DNA from: Methylococcus sp. UBA6136
GTDB taxonomy: Bacteria; Pseudomonadota; Gammaproteobacteria; Methylococcales; Methylococcaceae
Direction of reading: 5' to 3'
Assembly: GCA_002423305.1 (NCBI GenBank)
Contig: DIVI01000073.1
Location: forward strand, 2,891 to 35,396
DNA length: 32,506 nt
Part shown: in pieces, positions 1-9,010 of the stretch
Position numbering within the stretch: the stretch's first letter is position 1
Layout: each line of letters opens with the position of its first letter
Notes under the pieces: generated by a model
What the model saw: the letters and a program-made list of their open reading frames with translations, nothing else
Told to the model about the DNA's origin: nothing
Database searches by the model: none
Made by a program: the position numbers and the translations under genes

Positions 1-1
1 G

Positions 2-3000
2 TCGATCTTCTATGCCCGCCGCACGTTGGAACTGGCGGTGGCGTGGCTCTACAAGTTCGACCGCAGCCTGCGCCTGCCCTATCAGGACAACCTCAGCGCC
101 CTGATCCATGAGCCGACCTTCCGCAGCGTGGTCGGCGATGCGCTGTTCACCAAGGCCAAGCTGATCAAAGACCTCGGCAATCTGGCGGTGCACGGCACCC
201 GTCCGGTGTCGGTCAACGATGCGGTGGTGGCTACGCGGGAGCTGTTCCACTTCTGCTACTGGCTGGCCCGCAACTACGGCCAGCGGTCGCGGCCCGATCC
301 TGACCTGCGCTTCTCGGCGGACCAGTTGCCCAAAGCTGCCCAGCCCAAGGTGCCGGTGGAGCAACTGCGGGCGCTGGAAACCCAACTCCACGAGAAGGAC
401 GAGAAGCTATCCGAGCTACTCAGCACTCAGGCCGCGCTGGACGAGGAACTGCAGCGCCTGCGGGCCGAGGTCGCCGCCGCCAAGCAGGCCAACACTGCAC
501 AGCCGGACACCCACGACTATTCCGAGGCCGAGACCCGCGACTACTTCATCGACCTGCTGTTGAAGGAAGCCGGGTGGAAGTTGGACCCACAGAAGAATCT
601 GGAGGTCGAGGTCACCGGCATGCCGGCTTCGACTCCGCTCAGCCACCGGGATGATGAACCTAACCGCACCCTGAGCGGAGCCGAAGGAAGCGGACGCAAG
701 GGCTATGTCGATTACGTCGAGTGGGCCGACGACGCCAAGCCCTTGGCGCTGTGCGAGGCTAAGCACACCAAGCGCAGTCCGATGGTCGGGCAGCAGCAGG
801 GCAAACTGTACGCCGATTGCCTGGAGGCGATGTGCGGGCAGCGCCCGGTGATCTTTCTCTCCAATGGATATCAGCACTGGTTGTGGGATGACCTCAGCCA
901 TCCACCCCGTGCCGTGCAGGGCTTCTACAAGCGTGATGAGCTGGAACTGCTGATCCAGCGCCGGACCAGTCGCAAGCCGCTGGCAGTGGCGACCATCAAT
1001 GAGAATATCGCCGGGCGTTACTATCAGACGCGCGCCATCCGCCGGGTGGCCGAATCCTTTGAACGCGATCATTTGCGCAAGTCGCTGCTGGTAATGGCGA
1101 CGGGATCGGGCAAGACGCGGACGGTCATCGCACTCTGCGACCTGCTGATGCGCTGCAACTGGGCCAAGCGCATCCTGTTTCTGGCCGACCGTAAGGCACT
1201 GGTGCGGCAGGCGGTCAACGCCTTCAAGCAGCATCTGCCGGATGCCTCGCCGGTGAATCTGGTCACCGACAAGCACGGTCATGGACGGGTGTTCGTCTCC
1301 ACCTACCAGACCATGATGGGCTTGATCGACGCCGAGAAAGGTGACGAGCGGCTGTTCGGCGTCGGTCACTTCGACCTGATCGTCATCGACGAGGCGCACC
1401 GCTCGGTCTATCAGAAGTTCCGCGCCATCTTCGACTATTTCGATGCCCGGCTGGTGGGGCTGACGGCCACGCCCAAGGATGAGATCGACAAGAACACCTA
1501 CAGCCTGTTCGATCTGGAGTCCGGCGTGCCGACCGATGTGTACGGGCTGGACGAAGCAGTGGCCGATGGCTATCTGGTGCCGCCGGTCGCCATTTCCGTG
1601 CCGCTCAAGTTCCAGCGGCAGGGCATCCGATACGACGATCTGTCCGATGAGGAGAAGGAACAGTGGGACGCGCTGGAATGGAACGAGGACGGCACCACGC
1701 CAACCGAGGTCGACGCCGCCGCGCTGAACCAGTGGTTGTTCAACACCAACACGGTGGACAAGGTGCTGGCCCATGTCATGACCAATGGGCTGAAGGTCGC
1801 GGGTGGCGACACGCTGGGCAAGACCATCATTTTCGCCAAGAATCAGGCCCACGCCGAGTTCATCGCCGAGCGCTTCGACAAGAACTACCCGCAGTACAAG
1901 GGCCACTTCGCCCGCGTCATCACCCACAAGACCGAGTACAGCGACTCGCTGATCGACGACTTCTCCAACCCCAACAAGCTGCCGCAGATCGCCATCTCGG
2001 TGGACATGCTGGATACCGGCATCGACGTACCCGAGGTGGTCAATCTGGTGTTCTTCAAGCCGGTACGCTCGAAGACAAAGTTCTGGCAGATGATCGGACG
2101 CGGCACCCGGCTGTGCTTCGACTTGTTTGGTCCCGGCCAGCACAAGACCGAGTTCTACGTGTTCGACTACTGCCAGAATCTGGAGTATTTCAGCCAGCCG
2201 GGCGCCGGGGCAGAAGGGTCGCTGACTGAATCGCTCAGCACACGGCTGTTCAAGGCGCGACTGGACCTGATCCAGTCGCTGGATGTGCTGAATCCGGTGG
2301 CCAATCTGCAGGACGTGACCACGCCCGCGCCCGGCACCGAGCCGCATCTGCGCGGTGAGATTGCCCAACTGCTGCGCGATCGGGTCGCGGGGATGAATGT
2401 CCACAACTTCGTGGTGCGGCCCCGACGGCAGTCGGTCGAGAAGTTCGCCAGGGCCGAGGCGTGGCAGGCCCTCTCGGCGGATGATTTCAGTGAGCTGGCC
2501 GAGAAGGTGGCCGATTTGCCGACCGAGCTGATCGACAGCGACGAGGACGCCAAGCGCTTCGACCTCTTGATGCTGCGCACCCAGCTGGCGGTGCTGAAGG
2601 CGACCCCCGACTTCAACGCCTTGAAGGAGCGCATCCAGCAGATTGCCGCGTTACTGGAGGAGCAGTCCAACATCCCGGCCATCAAGGCCCATCTCGTGCT
2701 GATACAGAACCTGATGACCGAGGAATGGTGGGAAGGCGTCACCACGCCGATGCTGGAGACGGTGCGCAAGCAGCTGCGGGCGCTGATCAGGCTGATTCCC
2801 AAGGGGCAGAAGATCGTGGTCTACACCGACTTTGAGGACGAGCTGATCGACGATCCGACGATTATCGCCCTGCCCGATGTGACGGTCGGGCTCGACATGG
2901 CCAAGTTCAAGGACAAGGCCCGGCAGTATTTGCTGCAGCACGAGGACCACCTGTCGCTGCAGCGGCTGCGGCGTAGTCAACCGCTGACGCCGATGGACTT

Positions 3001-3361
3001 GGCGTCACTGGAAACGATGCTGATCGAGGCCGGCGGCTCGAAGGAGCTGATCGGCAAGGCATCGGAACAGGCCCATGGGCTGGGTCTGTTCATCCGCTCG
3101 CTGATCGGACTGGAACGCGACGCGGTGATGCAGTTGTTCAACGAGTTCCTGACCGGCGGCAACCCCGGCGCCGATCAGATCGAGTTCGTCAAACTGATCG
3201 TCGATGAGCTGACCCGCACTGGCGCGATGGAACCCGGCAGGCTGTTCGAGTCTCCCTTTATCGATCTCAATGCACAGGGTCCGCTGGGCATCTTCCCGCA
3301 AGCGAAGGTGGCCAAGCTGGTCGAGACGCTGGAACTGATTCGGGAGCGGGCGGCGGCTTGA
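2..3361 (+). CDS. hsdR: Type I restriction endonuclease subunit R, 5' partial
   Basis: This is the motor and nuclease subunit of a type I restriction-modification enzyme, which translocates DNA with ATP and cleaves unmodified DNA together with HsdM and HsdS. The reading frame is open to the window edge (codons continue from base 2), so the true start lies to the left and the TTG at 26 is only an internal codon. Visible order: an N-terminal DUF4145-like helical region, a coiled coil (about 350-490), and a PD-(D/E)xK nuclease with the Asp of YVDYV (about 705-719) and EAK (about 757). The SF2 helicase follows, with Walker A GSGKT (about 1103-1117), DEAH (1388-1399), LTATP (about 1459) and motif VI QMIGRGTR (about 2086). 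The C-terminal part resembles the EcoEI-type R C-terminal domain. No frameshift is visible. A palindromic repeat is inserted in frame just before the nuclease Asp. HsdM and HsdS are not in the window. Confidence 0.93.
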   Translation, partial: SIFYARRTLELAVAWLYKFDRSLRLPYQDNLSALIHEPTFRSVVGDALFTKAKLIKDLGNLAVHGTRPVSVNDAVVATRELFHFCYWLARNYGQRSRPDPDLRFSADQLPKAAQPKVPVEQLRALETQLHEKDEKLSELLSTQAALDEELQRLRAEVAAAKQANTAQPDTHDYSEAETRDYFIDLLLKEAGWKLDPQKNLEVEVTGMPASTPLSHRDDEPNRTLSGAEGSGRKGYVDYVEWADDAKPLALCEAKHTKRSPMVGQQQGKLYADCLEAMCGQRPVIFLSNGYQHWLWDDLSHPPRAVQGFYKRDELELLIQRRTSRKPLAVATINENIAGRYYQTRAIRRVAESFERDHLRKSLLVMATGSGKTRTVIALCDLLMRCNWAKRILFLADRKALVRQAVNAFKQHLPDASPVNLVTDKHGHGRVFVSTYQTMMGLIDAEKGDERLFGVGHFDLIVIDEAHRSVYQKFRAIFDYFDARLVGLTATPKDEIDKNTYSLFDLESGVPTDVYGLDEAVADGYLVPPVAISVPLKFQRQGIRYDDLSDEEKEQWDALEWNEDGTTPTEVDAAALNQWLFNTNTVDKVLAHVMTNGLKVAGGDTLGKTIIFAKNQAHAEFIAERFDKNYPQYKGHFARVITHKTEYSDSLIDDFSNPNKLPQIAISVDMLDTGIDVPEVVNLVFFKPVRSKTKFWQMIGRGTRLCFDLFGPGQHKTEFYVFDYCQNLEYFSQPGAGAEGSLTESLSTRLFKARLDLIQSLDVLNPVANLQDVTTPAPGTEPHLRGEIAQLLRDRVAGMNVHNFVVRPRRQSVEKFARAEAWQALSADDFSELAEKVADLPTELIDSDEDAKRFDLLMLRTQLAVLKATPDFNALKERIQQIAALLEEQSNIPAIKAHLVLIQNLMTEEWWEGVTTPMLETVRKQLRALIRLIPKGQKIVVYTDFEDELIDDPTIIALPDVTVGLDMAKFKDKARQYLLQHEDHLSLQRLRRSQPLTPMDLASLETMLIEAGGSKELIGKASEQAHGLGLFIRSLIGLERDAVMQLFNEFLTGGNPGADQIEFVKLIVDELTRTGAMEPGRLFESPFIDLNAQGPLGIFPQAKVAKLVETLELIRERAAA
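627..686. repeat. REP-like palindrome inserted in frame in hsdR
   Basis: The arms are CTTCGACTCCGCTCAG (627-642) and CTGAGCGGAGCCGAAG (671-686). They are inverted copies with one mismatch in 16, separated by a 28-base loop. The stretch encodes roughly 20 residues (STPLSHRDDEPN..., then SGAEG) between the family's usual GMP and GKGYVDYV segments, so it looks like an insertion in a surface loop that kept the frame. Arms of this kind (CTTCGAC...GCTCAG) recur as dispersed repeats in many bacterial genomes; that last point is from memory. Confidence 0.75.
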
Positions 3362-3412
3362 TGCGATCCTATGATGGCCTGGTTTGAACAAATCTCCCAC
3401 GGTGATTGAGTC

Positions 3413-4312
3413 ATGGCGATACGGTTAGGCATTGATCTGGGTGGCACCAAGATCGAGCTTATTGCTCTGGATGCGGATGGTGCTGAAGTCTGTCGCCGTC
3501 GCGAGGCGACGCCACAGGGCGATTACTGGGGCACGCTGGAGACCATTCGCCAGCTGGTGTTGCGGGCGGAGCGTGAACGGGGGGAGACCGGCAGTGTCGG
3601 GATTGGCACGCCGGGGGCGGTTTCCCGGGCCACCGGGCGGCTGAAGAACTCGAATTCGGTGTGTCTGAACGGCCAGCCCTTGATCGAGGATCTCGAGCGG
3701 GTGCTGGGACGGCCCGTGCGCATGGCCAATGATGCGGACTGTTTTGCCTTGTCGGAAGCCAGTGATGGATCGGCGGCCGGGCGGCCGGTGGTCTTTGGCG
3801 TCATTCTCGGTACCGGCGTCGGTGGCGGCATCGTCGTCAAGGGTCGCCTGTTGCAGGGCCCCAATGCGATTGCCGGCGAGTGGGGCCATAACCCCTTGCC
3901 GTGGCCGCAAGCGGACGAGCTCCCCGGCCCCGAGTGCTATTGCGGCAAACGTGGCTGCATCGAGACGTTTCTGTCAGGTCCGGGTCTGGCGCGGGATTTT
4001 CTCCAGCAGTCGGGCCAATCGCTGACCGGGGTGGAGATACTGGCCAGGGCCGAGTCGGGGGATGCCGAGGCGGAGTTGGCTTTCCAGCGTTACGAGGATC
4101 GTCTGGCGCGCGGGCTGGCCCATGTCATCAATCTGCTGGACCCGGATGCCATTGTGCTCGGCGGTGGTTTGTCAAATTGCGACCGGCTTTATGAGGAAGT
4201 GCCCAAGCGCTGGGGTCGTTATATCTTCTCCGACCGGGTGGATACACTTTTGCTACCCCCGCGTCATGGCGATTCCAGCGGCGTGCGCGGTGCGGCGTGG
4301 TTGTGGGGATAG
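3413..4312 (+). CDS. mak: ROK-family fructokinase
   Basis: It phosphorylates free fructose (and probably other hexoses weakly) with ATP in the cytoplasm. The 299-residue length is normal for the family. The N-terminal phosphate-binding motif DLGGTK is at residues 8-13, followed by the ROK signature region (GIGTPGAVS, then KNSNSVCLNG). The catalytic Asp lies in ANDADC and a second glycine-rich motif is GTGVGGG. The zinc-binding part is GEWGHNPLPW followed by CYCGKRGCIETF. The C-terminal HGDSSGVRGAAWLW matches E. coli Mak as I remember it, which favours fructokinase over NagK or glucokinase. The ATG at 3413 has only a weak ribosome site. It stands alone downstream of hsdR (52 bases) and converges on the ccm operon. 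Confidence 0.88.
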   Translation: MAIRLGIDLGGTKIELIALDADGAEVCRRREATPQGDYWGTLETIRQLVLRAERERGETGSVGIGTPGAVSRATGRLKNSNSVCLNGQPLIEDLERVLGRPVRMANDADCFALSEASDGSAAGRPVVFGVILGTGVGGGIVVKGRLLQGPNAIAGEWGHNPLPWPQADELPGPECYCGKRGCIETFLSGPGLARDFLQQSGQSLTGVEILARAESGDAEAELAFQRYEDRLARGLAHVINLLDPDAIVLGGGLSNCDRLYEEVPKRWGRYIFSDRVDTLLLPPRHGDSSGVRGAAWLWG

Positions 4313-4326
4313 GGCGCAGGGCGCCC
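4312..4326. terminator. Hairpin between convergent mak and ccmI
   Basis: GGGCGC (4312-4317) and GCGCCC (4321-4326) form a perfect 6-bp GC stem with a 3-base loop in the 20-base gap between the two stop codons. No T-run follows on either strand, so it may slow polymerase or protect both mRNA 3' ends rather than act as a classical terminator. Confidence 0.35.
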
Positions 4327-4332
4327 CGATGT

Positions 4333-5535
4333 TCAGGGCTTCGCGTCCGGAATGACTCGCTGGATGGTCACGTTGTAGTGAGCCTCCTGCCCCGGCGAGA
4401 CGGGCTCGGTCAGTCCTTCGAAATCCCCAGGTGACGGAACCGGGCGACCGGACTTTGATACCCGAGCACCAATCACCAGCTGCTCGAACGCGGACAGGTT
4501 CATGCCCTGCATCATGGACATGGAGTCATCCAGGACGACTTCCAGCGGCAAGTCCTTGACCTGTTTTTTGACCACGGCGAGCGGCATGGGCGGTCCTTCG
4601 GCGGCCTTGGCGAAGATGAAAACGGTGTCCTCGGGGAGGGTTTTTTGCTTCAGCTCATCGGCCAGGGTGACTTTCACATGCAGGCGCTTGCCCGTTTCGG
4701 CGGCTTGCGGGGGAGGCGGGTTGCTGGTTGCGGCGGAATCCGCTTCCAGTTTGGCAATGAAGTCGGTAATTTCCAGCGCTTCCGGGCTACCTGGAGTGTA
4801 CTCGGCCTGCAGTGTCTTCCAGTATTTCATCGCCTCGCCGATCTGATTCGACTGTGCGGCGGCCAGCCCTGCCAGCCAGAGCGCGGCCTTGTGCCTGGGG
4901 TCGGCGCTCAGGATTTCCTTGACGATTTCGAGGGGGCGACCTGCGAGATTGCCCTGGTTGGCCTCGGCCAGCGTCTCGGCCCAATAGCTTTTGAGTTCCA
5001 GATTGCCCGGTGACAGCTTGAGTGCAAACTCGAACGCCTTGGCCGCTTCCGCCGGACGCTGGGTGGCTTGCAGAGATCTTCCCAGCAGCACCCAGCCATC
5101 GAGATCGTTGGGATTTTGCTGCAGCCGCTGGGCCAGTCCGTCAATCGCCTCTTTGGCGTCGGCCATGGCTTTGGCCGGTGGATTCTCGAGCAGATCGGGC
5201 CGCCCCCACTGGGTGTAGGCCAGCCAGGCGGCCAGGGGCAGGAGAGCGAGCGCAACATAGACGGCGCCGAGGCCCGCCCGCTGTGGCCGATTTGTCGGTG
5301 TGTCGCCGGTCTCCAGATCGCCCAGCAGATTTCTTTCCGACTCCGCTGTTAGGCGGCTTAAATCTTCGGAGCTGGTCGCTTCCAGTGACAATTCCTGTTG
5401 TCGCTGTCGATGCAGCGCGAGATTGAGTCTGGCACGGCTGACTTTGTCAGCTCGCGGTTTGCCCAGCAACGCGGGAAGGAAAAACAGGTAGGCGAGCACC
5501 AGCATGAGTGCTGCGGTGATCCAGAACATGATCAT
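4333..5535 (-). CDS. ccmI: Cytochrome c maturation protein CcmI
   Basis: CcmI holds the C-terminus of apocytochrome c and delivers it to CcmF/CcmH for heme ligation. The 400-residue protein has two membrane segments (about residues 3-22 and 88-107) with a cytoplasmic loop between them. A periplasmic TPR domain follows (about 125-260; repeats such as DGWVLLGRSLQATQRPAEAAKAF split by helices). The C-terminal beta-rich domain contains VFIFAKAAEGPPMPLAVVKK, typical of the family. Its ATG at 5535 overlaps the ccmH stop as ATGA, so translation is probably coupled. It is the last gene of the minus-strand ccmDEFGHI operon. Confidence 0.92.
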   Translation of the reverse strand: MIMFWITAALMLVLAYLFFLPALLGKPRADKVSRARLNLALHRQRQQELSLEATSSEDLSRLTAESERNLLGDLETGDTPTNRPQRAGLGAVYVALALLPLAAWLAYTQWGRPDLLENPPAKAMADAKEAIDGLAQRLQQNPNDLDGWVLLGRSLQATQRPAEAAKAFEFALKLSPGNLELKSYWAETLAEANQGNLAGRPLEIVKEILSADPRHKAALWLAGLAAAQSNQIGEAMKYWKTLQAEYTPGSPEALEITDFIAKLEADSAATSNPPPPQAAETGKRLHVKVTLADELKQKTLPEDTVFIFAKAAEGPPMPLAVVKKQVKDLPLEVVLDDSMSMMQGMNLSAFEQLVIGARVSKSGRPVPSPGDFEGLTEPVSPGQEAHYNVTIQRVIPDAKP

Positions 5536-6002
5536 GCGTTGTCCTTGTCTCCCAGACGCTGACGGAGGTGTTCGAGGCGCTGCCGTTCGCTGGCCGAGAG
5601 TGCGACGTCGGTTTCAGTGTTTCGGTGTCGCGCTTGAAACCAAAGAAACAGCCCGCCGCCGAGCAGGGCCAGAATGGGGCCCAGCCAGAGCAGGATCGTG
5701 ATGGGTTTGACCGGCGGACGGTAGAGTACGAAGTCGCCATAGCGATCGGTCAGGAAGCGGATGGCTTCTTCCTCGCTCTGGCCGCTTTGGATGATGCCAT
5801 AGACCTCGTCGCGCAGGTCCCGGGCAAGATCGGCGTCCGAGTCGGCCAGGGACTGGTTCTGACAAACCAGACAACGCAGTTCCTCGATCAATCGTTCGTA
5901 GCGGGTCTGTTTGTCCGCGTCATCGAACCGACGCACCTCGACTGCCAGAGTGGGGCCGGTGCCTAGTATCAGGAGGCATCCCAGTAACCAGGGCTTCATC
6001 AT
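5532..6002 (-). CDS. ccmH: Cytochrome c maturation protein CcmH (CcmL-type)
   Basis: This is a periplasmic thiol protein that keeps the apocytochrome CXXCH cysteines reduced for heme attachment. At 156 residues it is the short form, with CcmI encoded separately. It has an N-terminal signal (about 1-21). The redox motif is RCLVCQNQS (about residues 44-52), inside the typical three-helix bundle (LADSDADLARDLRDEVY, then GDFVLYRPP). A membrane segment lies near 104-124 (LLWLGPILALLGGGLFLWF). The start overlaps the ccmG stop and the stop overlaps the ccmI start, both as ATGA. Confidence 0.94.
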   Translation of the reverse strand: MMKPWLLGCLLILGTGPTLAVEVRRFDDADKQTRYERLIEELRCLVCQNQSLADSDADLARDLRDEVYGIIQSGQSEEEAIRFLTDRYGDFVLYRPPVKPITILLWLGPILALLGGGLFLWFQARHRNTETDVALSASERQRLEHLRQRLGDKDNA

Positions 6003-6526
6003 GGTTCACCCTGCAATTGCCTGACGAGCGGAAGAATGTCCTTTTCCAGGGCTTCCGGCGTGACCGGGCCGGTGTGCTTGTGCCGGATCAGGCCGGCCTT
6101 GTCGATGACGAAGGTTTCCGGCACCCCATACACACCCCAGTTGATGCCAACCCGACCATCCGCATCGAAGGCGCTGGCGGTATACGGGTTGCCGAACTGG
6201 GTCAGCCAGCCATTGGCAGCTTCGCGCTGGTCCTTGTAGTTGAGGCCGTAAATCGGCACGACATTTTGCCGAGCCAGTTGCAGCAGGACGGGATGTTCCT
6301 GCCGGCAGGATACACACCAGGAAGCCCATACGTTGACCAGCGCGACTTGCCCTTTGAAGTCGGCCGGGCTCAGGGATTGTGCGGCATCGGCCACCTGCGG
6401 CAGGTTAAAGGTCGGGGCCGGTTTGCCGATCAGGGGCGAGGGGACTTCGCGGGGGTCCAGTTTCAGGCCGATGGCCAGAAAGATGACCATGATGGCGAAC
6501 ACGGCAAGGGGAATCAAAAAGCGCAT
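5999..6526 (-). CDS. ccmG: Thiol:disulfide interchange protein CcmG/DsbE
   Basis: This is a membrane-anchored periplasmic thioredoxin-like reductant for the cytochrome c maturation pathway. The active site is WCVSC, within VNVWASWCVSCRQEHP. The family segments GKPAPTFNLP and YGVPETFVIDKAG (with the cis-Pro) are present. The frame is open to an ATG at 6610, but that start would overlap ccmF and add 28 polar residues before the signal anchor. The ATG at 6526 begins directly with MRFLIPLAVFAIMVIFLAIG and gives the usual length of about 175 residues. It then starts 55 bases after the ccmF stop, the only non-overlapping junction in this operon. Confidence 0.92.
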   Translation of the reverse strand: MRFLIPLAVFAIMVIFLAIGLKLDPREVPSPLIGKPAPTFNLPQVADAAQSLSPADFKGQVALVNVWASWCVSCRQEHPVLLQLARQNVVPIYGLNYKDQREAANGWLTQFGNPYTASAFDADGRVGINWGVYGVPETFVIDKAGLIRHKHTGPVTPEALEKDILPLVRQLQGEP

Positions 6527-6581
6527 GGGAATTTCGGCCGGGTCAACAAGTGAGATGGGTATTGGGGGTGTGCGACAGGCT

Positions 6582-8558
6582 TCAGGCCTTCCGCATGTCT
6601 GCAGCGGCATGGGGTTCCGGGCTCTTCAATGATGCAAGCCGGTAGCGCCGGTCGCTGACCGAGCACAATCCGCCTGTCATCATCAGCAAACCGCCCAGCC
6701 AGATCCAGCGAATGAAGGGTTTGTAATAGACGCGCACGCTCCAAGCCGCGCCATCCATGGGTTCACCCAGTGCGACATAGAGATCGCGGGTGAGTCCTGG
6801 GTCGATCGCGGCCTCAGTCATGGTGTTGCGCTGAACCTTGTAGATGCGCTTTTGCGGATTCAGGCTGGCAATGGGTTTGCCATCGGACTCAACCATGAAC
6901 GACCCTTCCTGAGCCCTGAAATTGGGCCCGACCACGTCGGTGACGCCCTTGAAGGTAAATGCGTAAGGGCCGAGCTGAACGGTGTCTTCCGGTGCCAGAC
7001 GCACAATTTTCTCTTCGCTGTAGCTGCTCGAGAGCACAACACCCACCAGGAAAACGGCAATGCCGACATGCGCCAGCGTCATCCCGTAAACGCTCAGCGA
7101 TTGCGAGCGGACACCGGCGAGGGCGGTCTCGCGCAGACGAATTCGATTCCAGAGTGAGAGGCCCGCGCTGCCGACCAGCCAGAACCCCATGCTCAGGCCC
7201 GCCAGCGTCTTGATGTCGCTCACGCTCCAGAAGAGACCTGTGGCGGCGACGCCTAGCAGCAGGCACAGCGGTGCTAGCCAGCGAAGTTGCTGGATCAGCT
7301 TCGGCACGCAAGCCTCCCGCCAGGCGAATAGCGGGGCGATACCGGCCAGCACCACCGCCGGTGCCATCAAGGGAGCGAAAACGCTGCTGAAATAGGGAGG
7401 GCCGACGGAGATTTTGCCCAGGTGCAGGGCGTCCAGCACCAGCGGGTAGAGCGTACCGAGCAGGATGCTCGCGGCGGCCGTGACTAGTAGCACATTGTTG
7501 ACCAGCAGCAGGTTTTCACGCGAGATCAGCGTGTAGCGGGCGGTGTCCTTGATGGCGGGCGCCTTCAGCGCGTAAATCAGCAGCGAGCTGCCCACCACCA
7601 CGGCCAGAAAAACCAGAATGAACAGTCCTCTCGCCGGGTCGGAGGCGAAGGCATGTACCGAGGTCAAGACGCCAGAGCGGACCAGGAAGGTGCCGAGCAG
7701 GCTGAGGGAAAAGGCAAAGATTGCCAACAGCACGGTCCAGGCCTTGAAGGCGCCGCGTTTTTCAGTCGCGGCGAGGGAATGCAGCAGCGCTGTTGCTACC
7801 AGCCAGGGCATGAACGAGGCATTCTCCACCGGGTCCCAGAACCACCAGCCGCCCCAGCCCAGTTCGTAGTAGGCCCACCAGGAGCCGAGCACGATGCCGA
7901 AGGTGAGAAAAATCCAGGCTACCAGTGTCCAGGGCCGCGACCAACGCGCCCAAGCGGAATCCAGCGAGCCGCCCAGCAGCGCGGCGATCGCGAAACTGAA
8001 GGCGACGCTCAGACCCACGTAACCCATGTAGAGCATGGGCGGATGGATGGTCATGCCAAAATCCTGCAACAGCGGATTGAGGTCCCCGCCATCGCTGGGC
8101 ATCGGCACCAGTCGCTCGAAGGGGTTGGAGGTCAGCAGGATGAACAGCAGGATGCCGACGCTGATCAGGCCCATGACGCCCAGCACCCGGGCCAGAAACT
8201 CTTCCGACAGGCTGCCACTGAAGACGGTGACGGCGAAGGTCCATAGCCCGAGTATCACTGCCCACAACAGCATGGAGCCTTCATGGGCGCCCCAGGTAGC
8301 CGCAATCCGGTAGTAAAGCGGGAGATCGCTATTGGAGTGCTCGGCAACATAGCGCACTGAGAAATCGTTGACGATGAAGCTGTCGATCAGGCAGGCGAAG
8401 GCCACGGCCAGGAAGAAAAACTGGGCTCGTCCGGCGGCCCGTCCTACCGACATCCACACCGGCACGCCTTGTGCCGCCCCCGCCAGTGGGAAAGTCCCCT
8501 GCAGAATCGCCATCAGCAGGGCGACAATCAGCGCCAGGTGCCCGAGTTCCGAAGTCAT
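6582..8558 (-). CDS. ccmF: Heme lyase CcmF
   Basis: CcmF is the integral membrane subunit that attaches heme, delivered by CcmE, to apocytochrome c. The 658-residue length is typical. Many transmembrane helices span the protein. The WWD-type heme-handling motif is visible (GWGGWWFWDPVENASFMPW, about residues 232-250). Conserved segments near it include WGAHEGSMLLW, FGMTIHPPMLYMGYVG and LGTFLVRSGVLTSVHAFA. A C-terminal periplasmic domain follows (SSYSEEKIVRLAPEDTVQLG). It overlaps ccmE by ATGA. Confidence 0.95.
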   Translation of the reverse strand: MTSELGHLALIVALLMAILQGTFPLAGAAQGVPVWMSVGRAAGRAQFFFLAVAFACLIDSFIVNDFSVRYVAEHSNSDLPLYYRIAATWGAHEGSMLLWAVILGLWTFAVTVFSGSLSEEFLARVLGVMGLISVGILLFILLTSNPFERLVPMPSDGGDLNPLLQDFGMTIHPPMLYMGYVGLSVAFSFAIAALLGGSLDSAWARWSRPWTLVAWIFLTFGIVLGSWWAYYELGWGGWWFWDPVENASFMPWLVATALLHSLAATEKRGAFKAWTVLLAIFAFSLSLLGTFLVRSGVLTSVHAFASDPARGLFILVFLAVVVGSSLLIYALKAPAIKDTARYTLISRENLLLVNNVLLVTAAASILLGTLYPLVLDALHLGKISVGPPYFSSVFAPLMAPAVVLAGIAPLFAWREACVPKLIQQLRWLAPLCLLLGVAATGLFWSVSDIKTLAGLSMGFWLVGSAGLSLWNRIRLRETALAGVRSQSLSVYGMTLAHVGIAVFLVGVVLSSSYSEEKIVRLAPEDTVQLGPYAFTFKGVTDVVGPNFRAQEGSFMVESDGKPIASLNPQKRIYKVQRNTMTEAAIDPGLTRDLYVALGEPMDGAAWSVRVYYKPFIRWIWLGGLLMMTGGLCSVSDRRYRLASLKSPEPHAAADMRKA

Positions 8559-9010
8559 CGTTGATAGTCCTTGTAAGTGGTGGGCATTTTTCCGCCTTGC
8601 TTGAGCGAGTCGGCCACCTCGGGCGGCATGTAGTTTTCGTCGTGCTTGGCGAGCACTTCACTGGCCTCGAAGATGCCCTGAGCGTTCATTTTGCCGATCG
8701 AGATGATGCCCTGACCTTCCCGGAAAAGGTCCGGCAGGATGCCGGTGTAGGTCACGGGAATGGTGGCCGCCCCATCGGTGACCGAAAAGCGCACCGCCAG
8801 GGTGTTAGGCTCCCGTTGAACGGTACCGGGTACCACCAGACCGCCGACCCGGAAGGGGTAGCCCTTGGGCGCTTCGCCTGCTGCTACCTGGGTGGGGGTG
8901 AAGAAATAGAGCAGATTTTTCTGGAACGCCGTCAGGGCAAAAAAGGCGGCGATACTCACTCCCAGCAGGATAAGCCCGACGACGAGCATGCGTTTGCGGC
9001 GAGGGGTCAT
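8555..9010 (-). CDS. ccmE: Heme chaperone CcmE
   Basis: CcmE binds heme covalently in the periplasm and passes it to CcmF. The 151-residue protein has an N-terminal membrane anchor (about 8-28), an OB-fold core (FRVGGLVVPGTVQREP, then VTYTGILPDLFREGQGI) and the heme-attaching His in VLAKHDENYMPPEV (about residues 118-131). Its ATG overlaps the ccmD stop (ATGA) and its stop overlaps ccmF. Confidence 0.96.
   Translation of the reverse strand: MTPRRKRMLVVGLILLGVSIAAFFALTAFQKNLLYFFTPTQVAAGEAPKGYPFRVGGLVVPGTVQREPNTLAVRFSVTDGAATIPVTYTGILPDLFREGQGIISIGKMNAQGIFEASEVLAKHDENYMPPEVADSLKQGGKMPTTYKDYQR

Noticed and set aside
416..2404. A 662-codon open frame on the minus strand
   Set aside because: It is antisense to hsdR, whose helicase motifs are clear. 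The product is rich in His, Gln and Arg without recognisable domains, as expected for a mirror frame in GC-rich DNA.
6526..6610. A longer ccmG start at 6610
   Set aside because: It adds 28 polar residues before the membrane anchor and overlaps ccmF; the ATG at 6526 starts at the signal anchor and gives family length.
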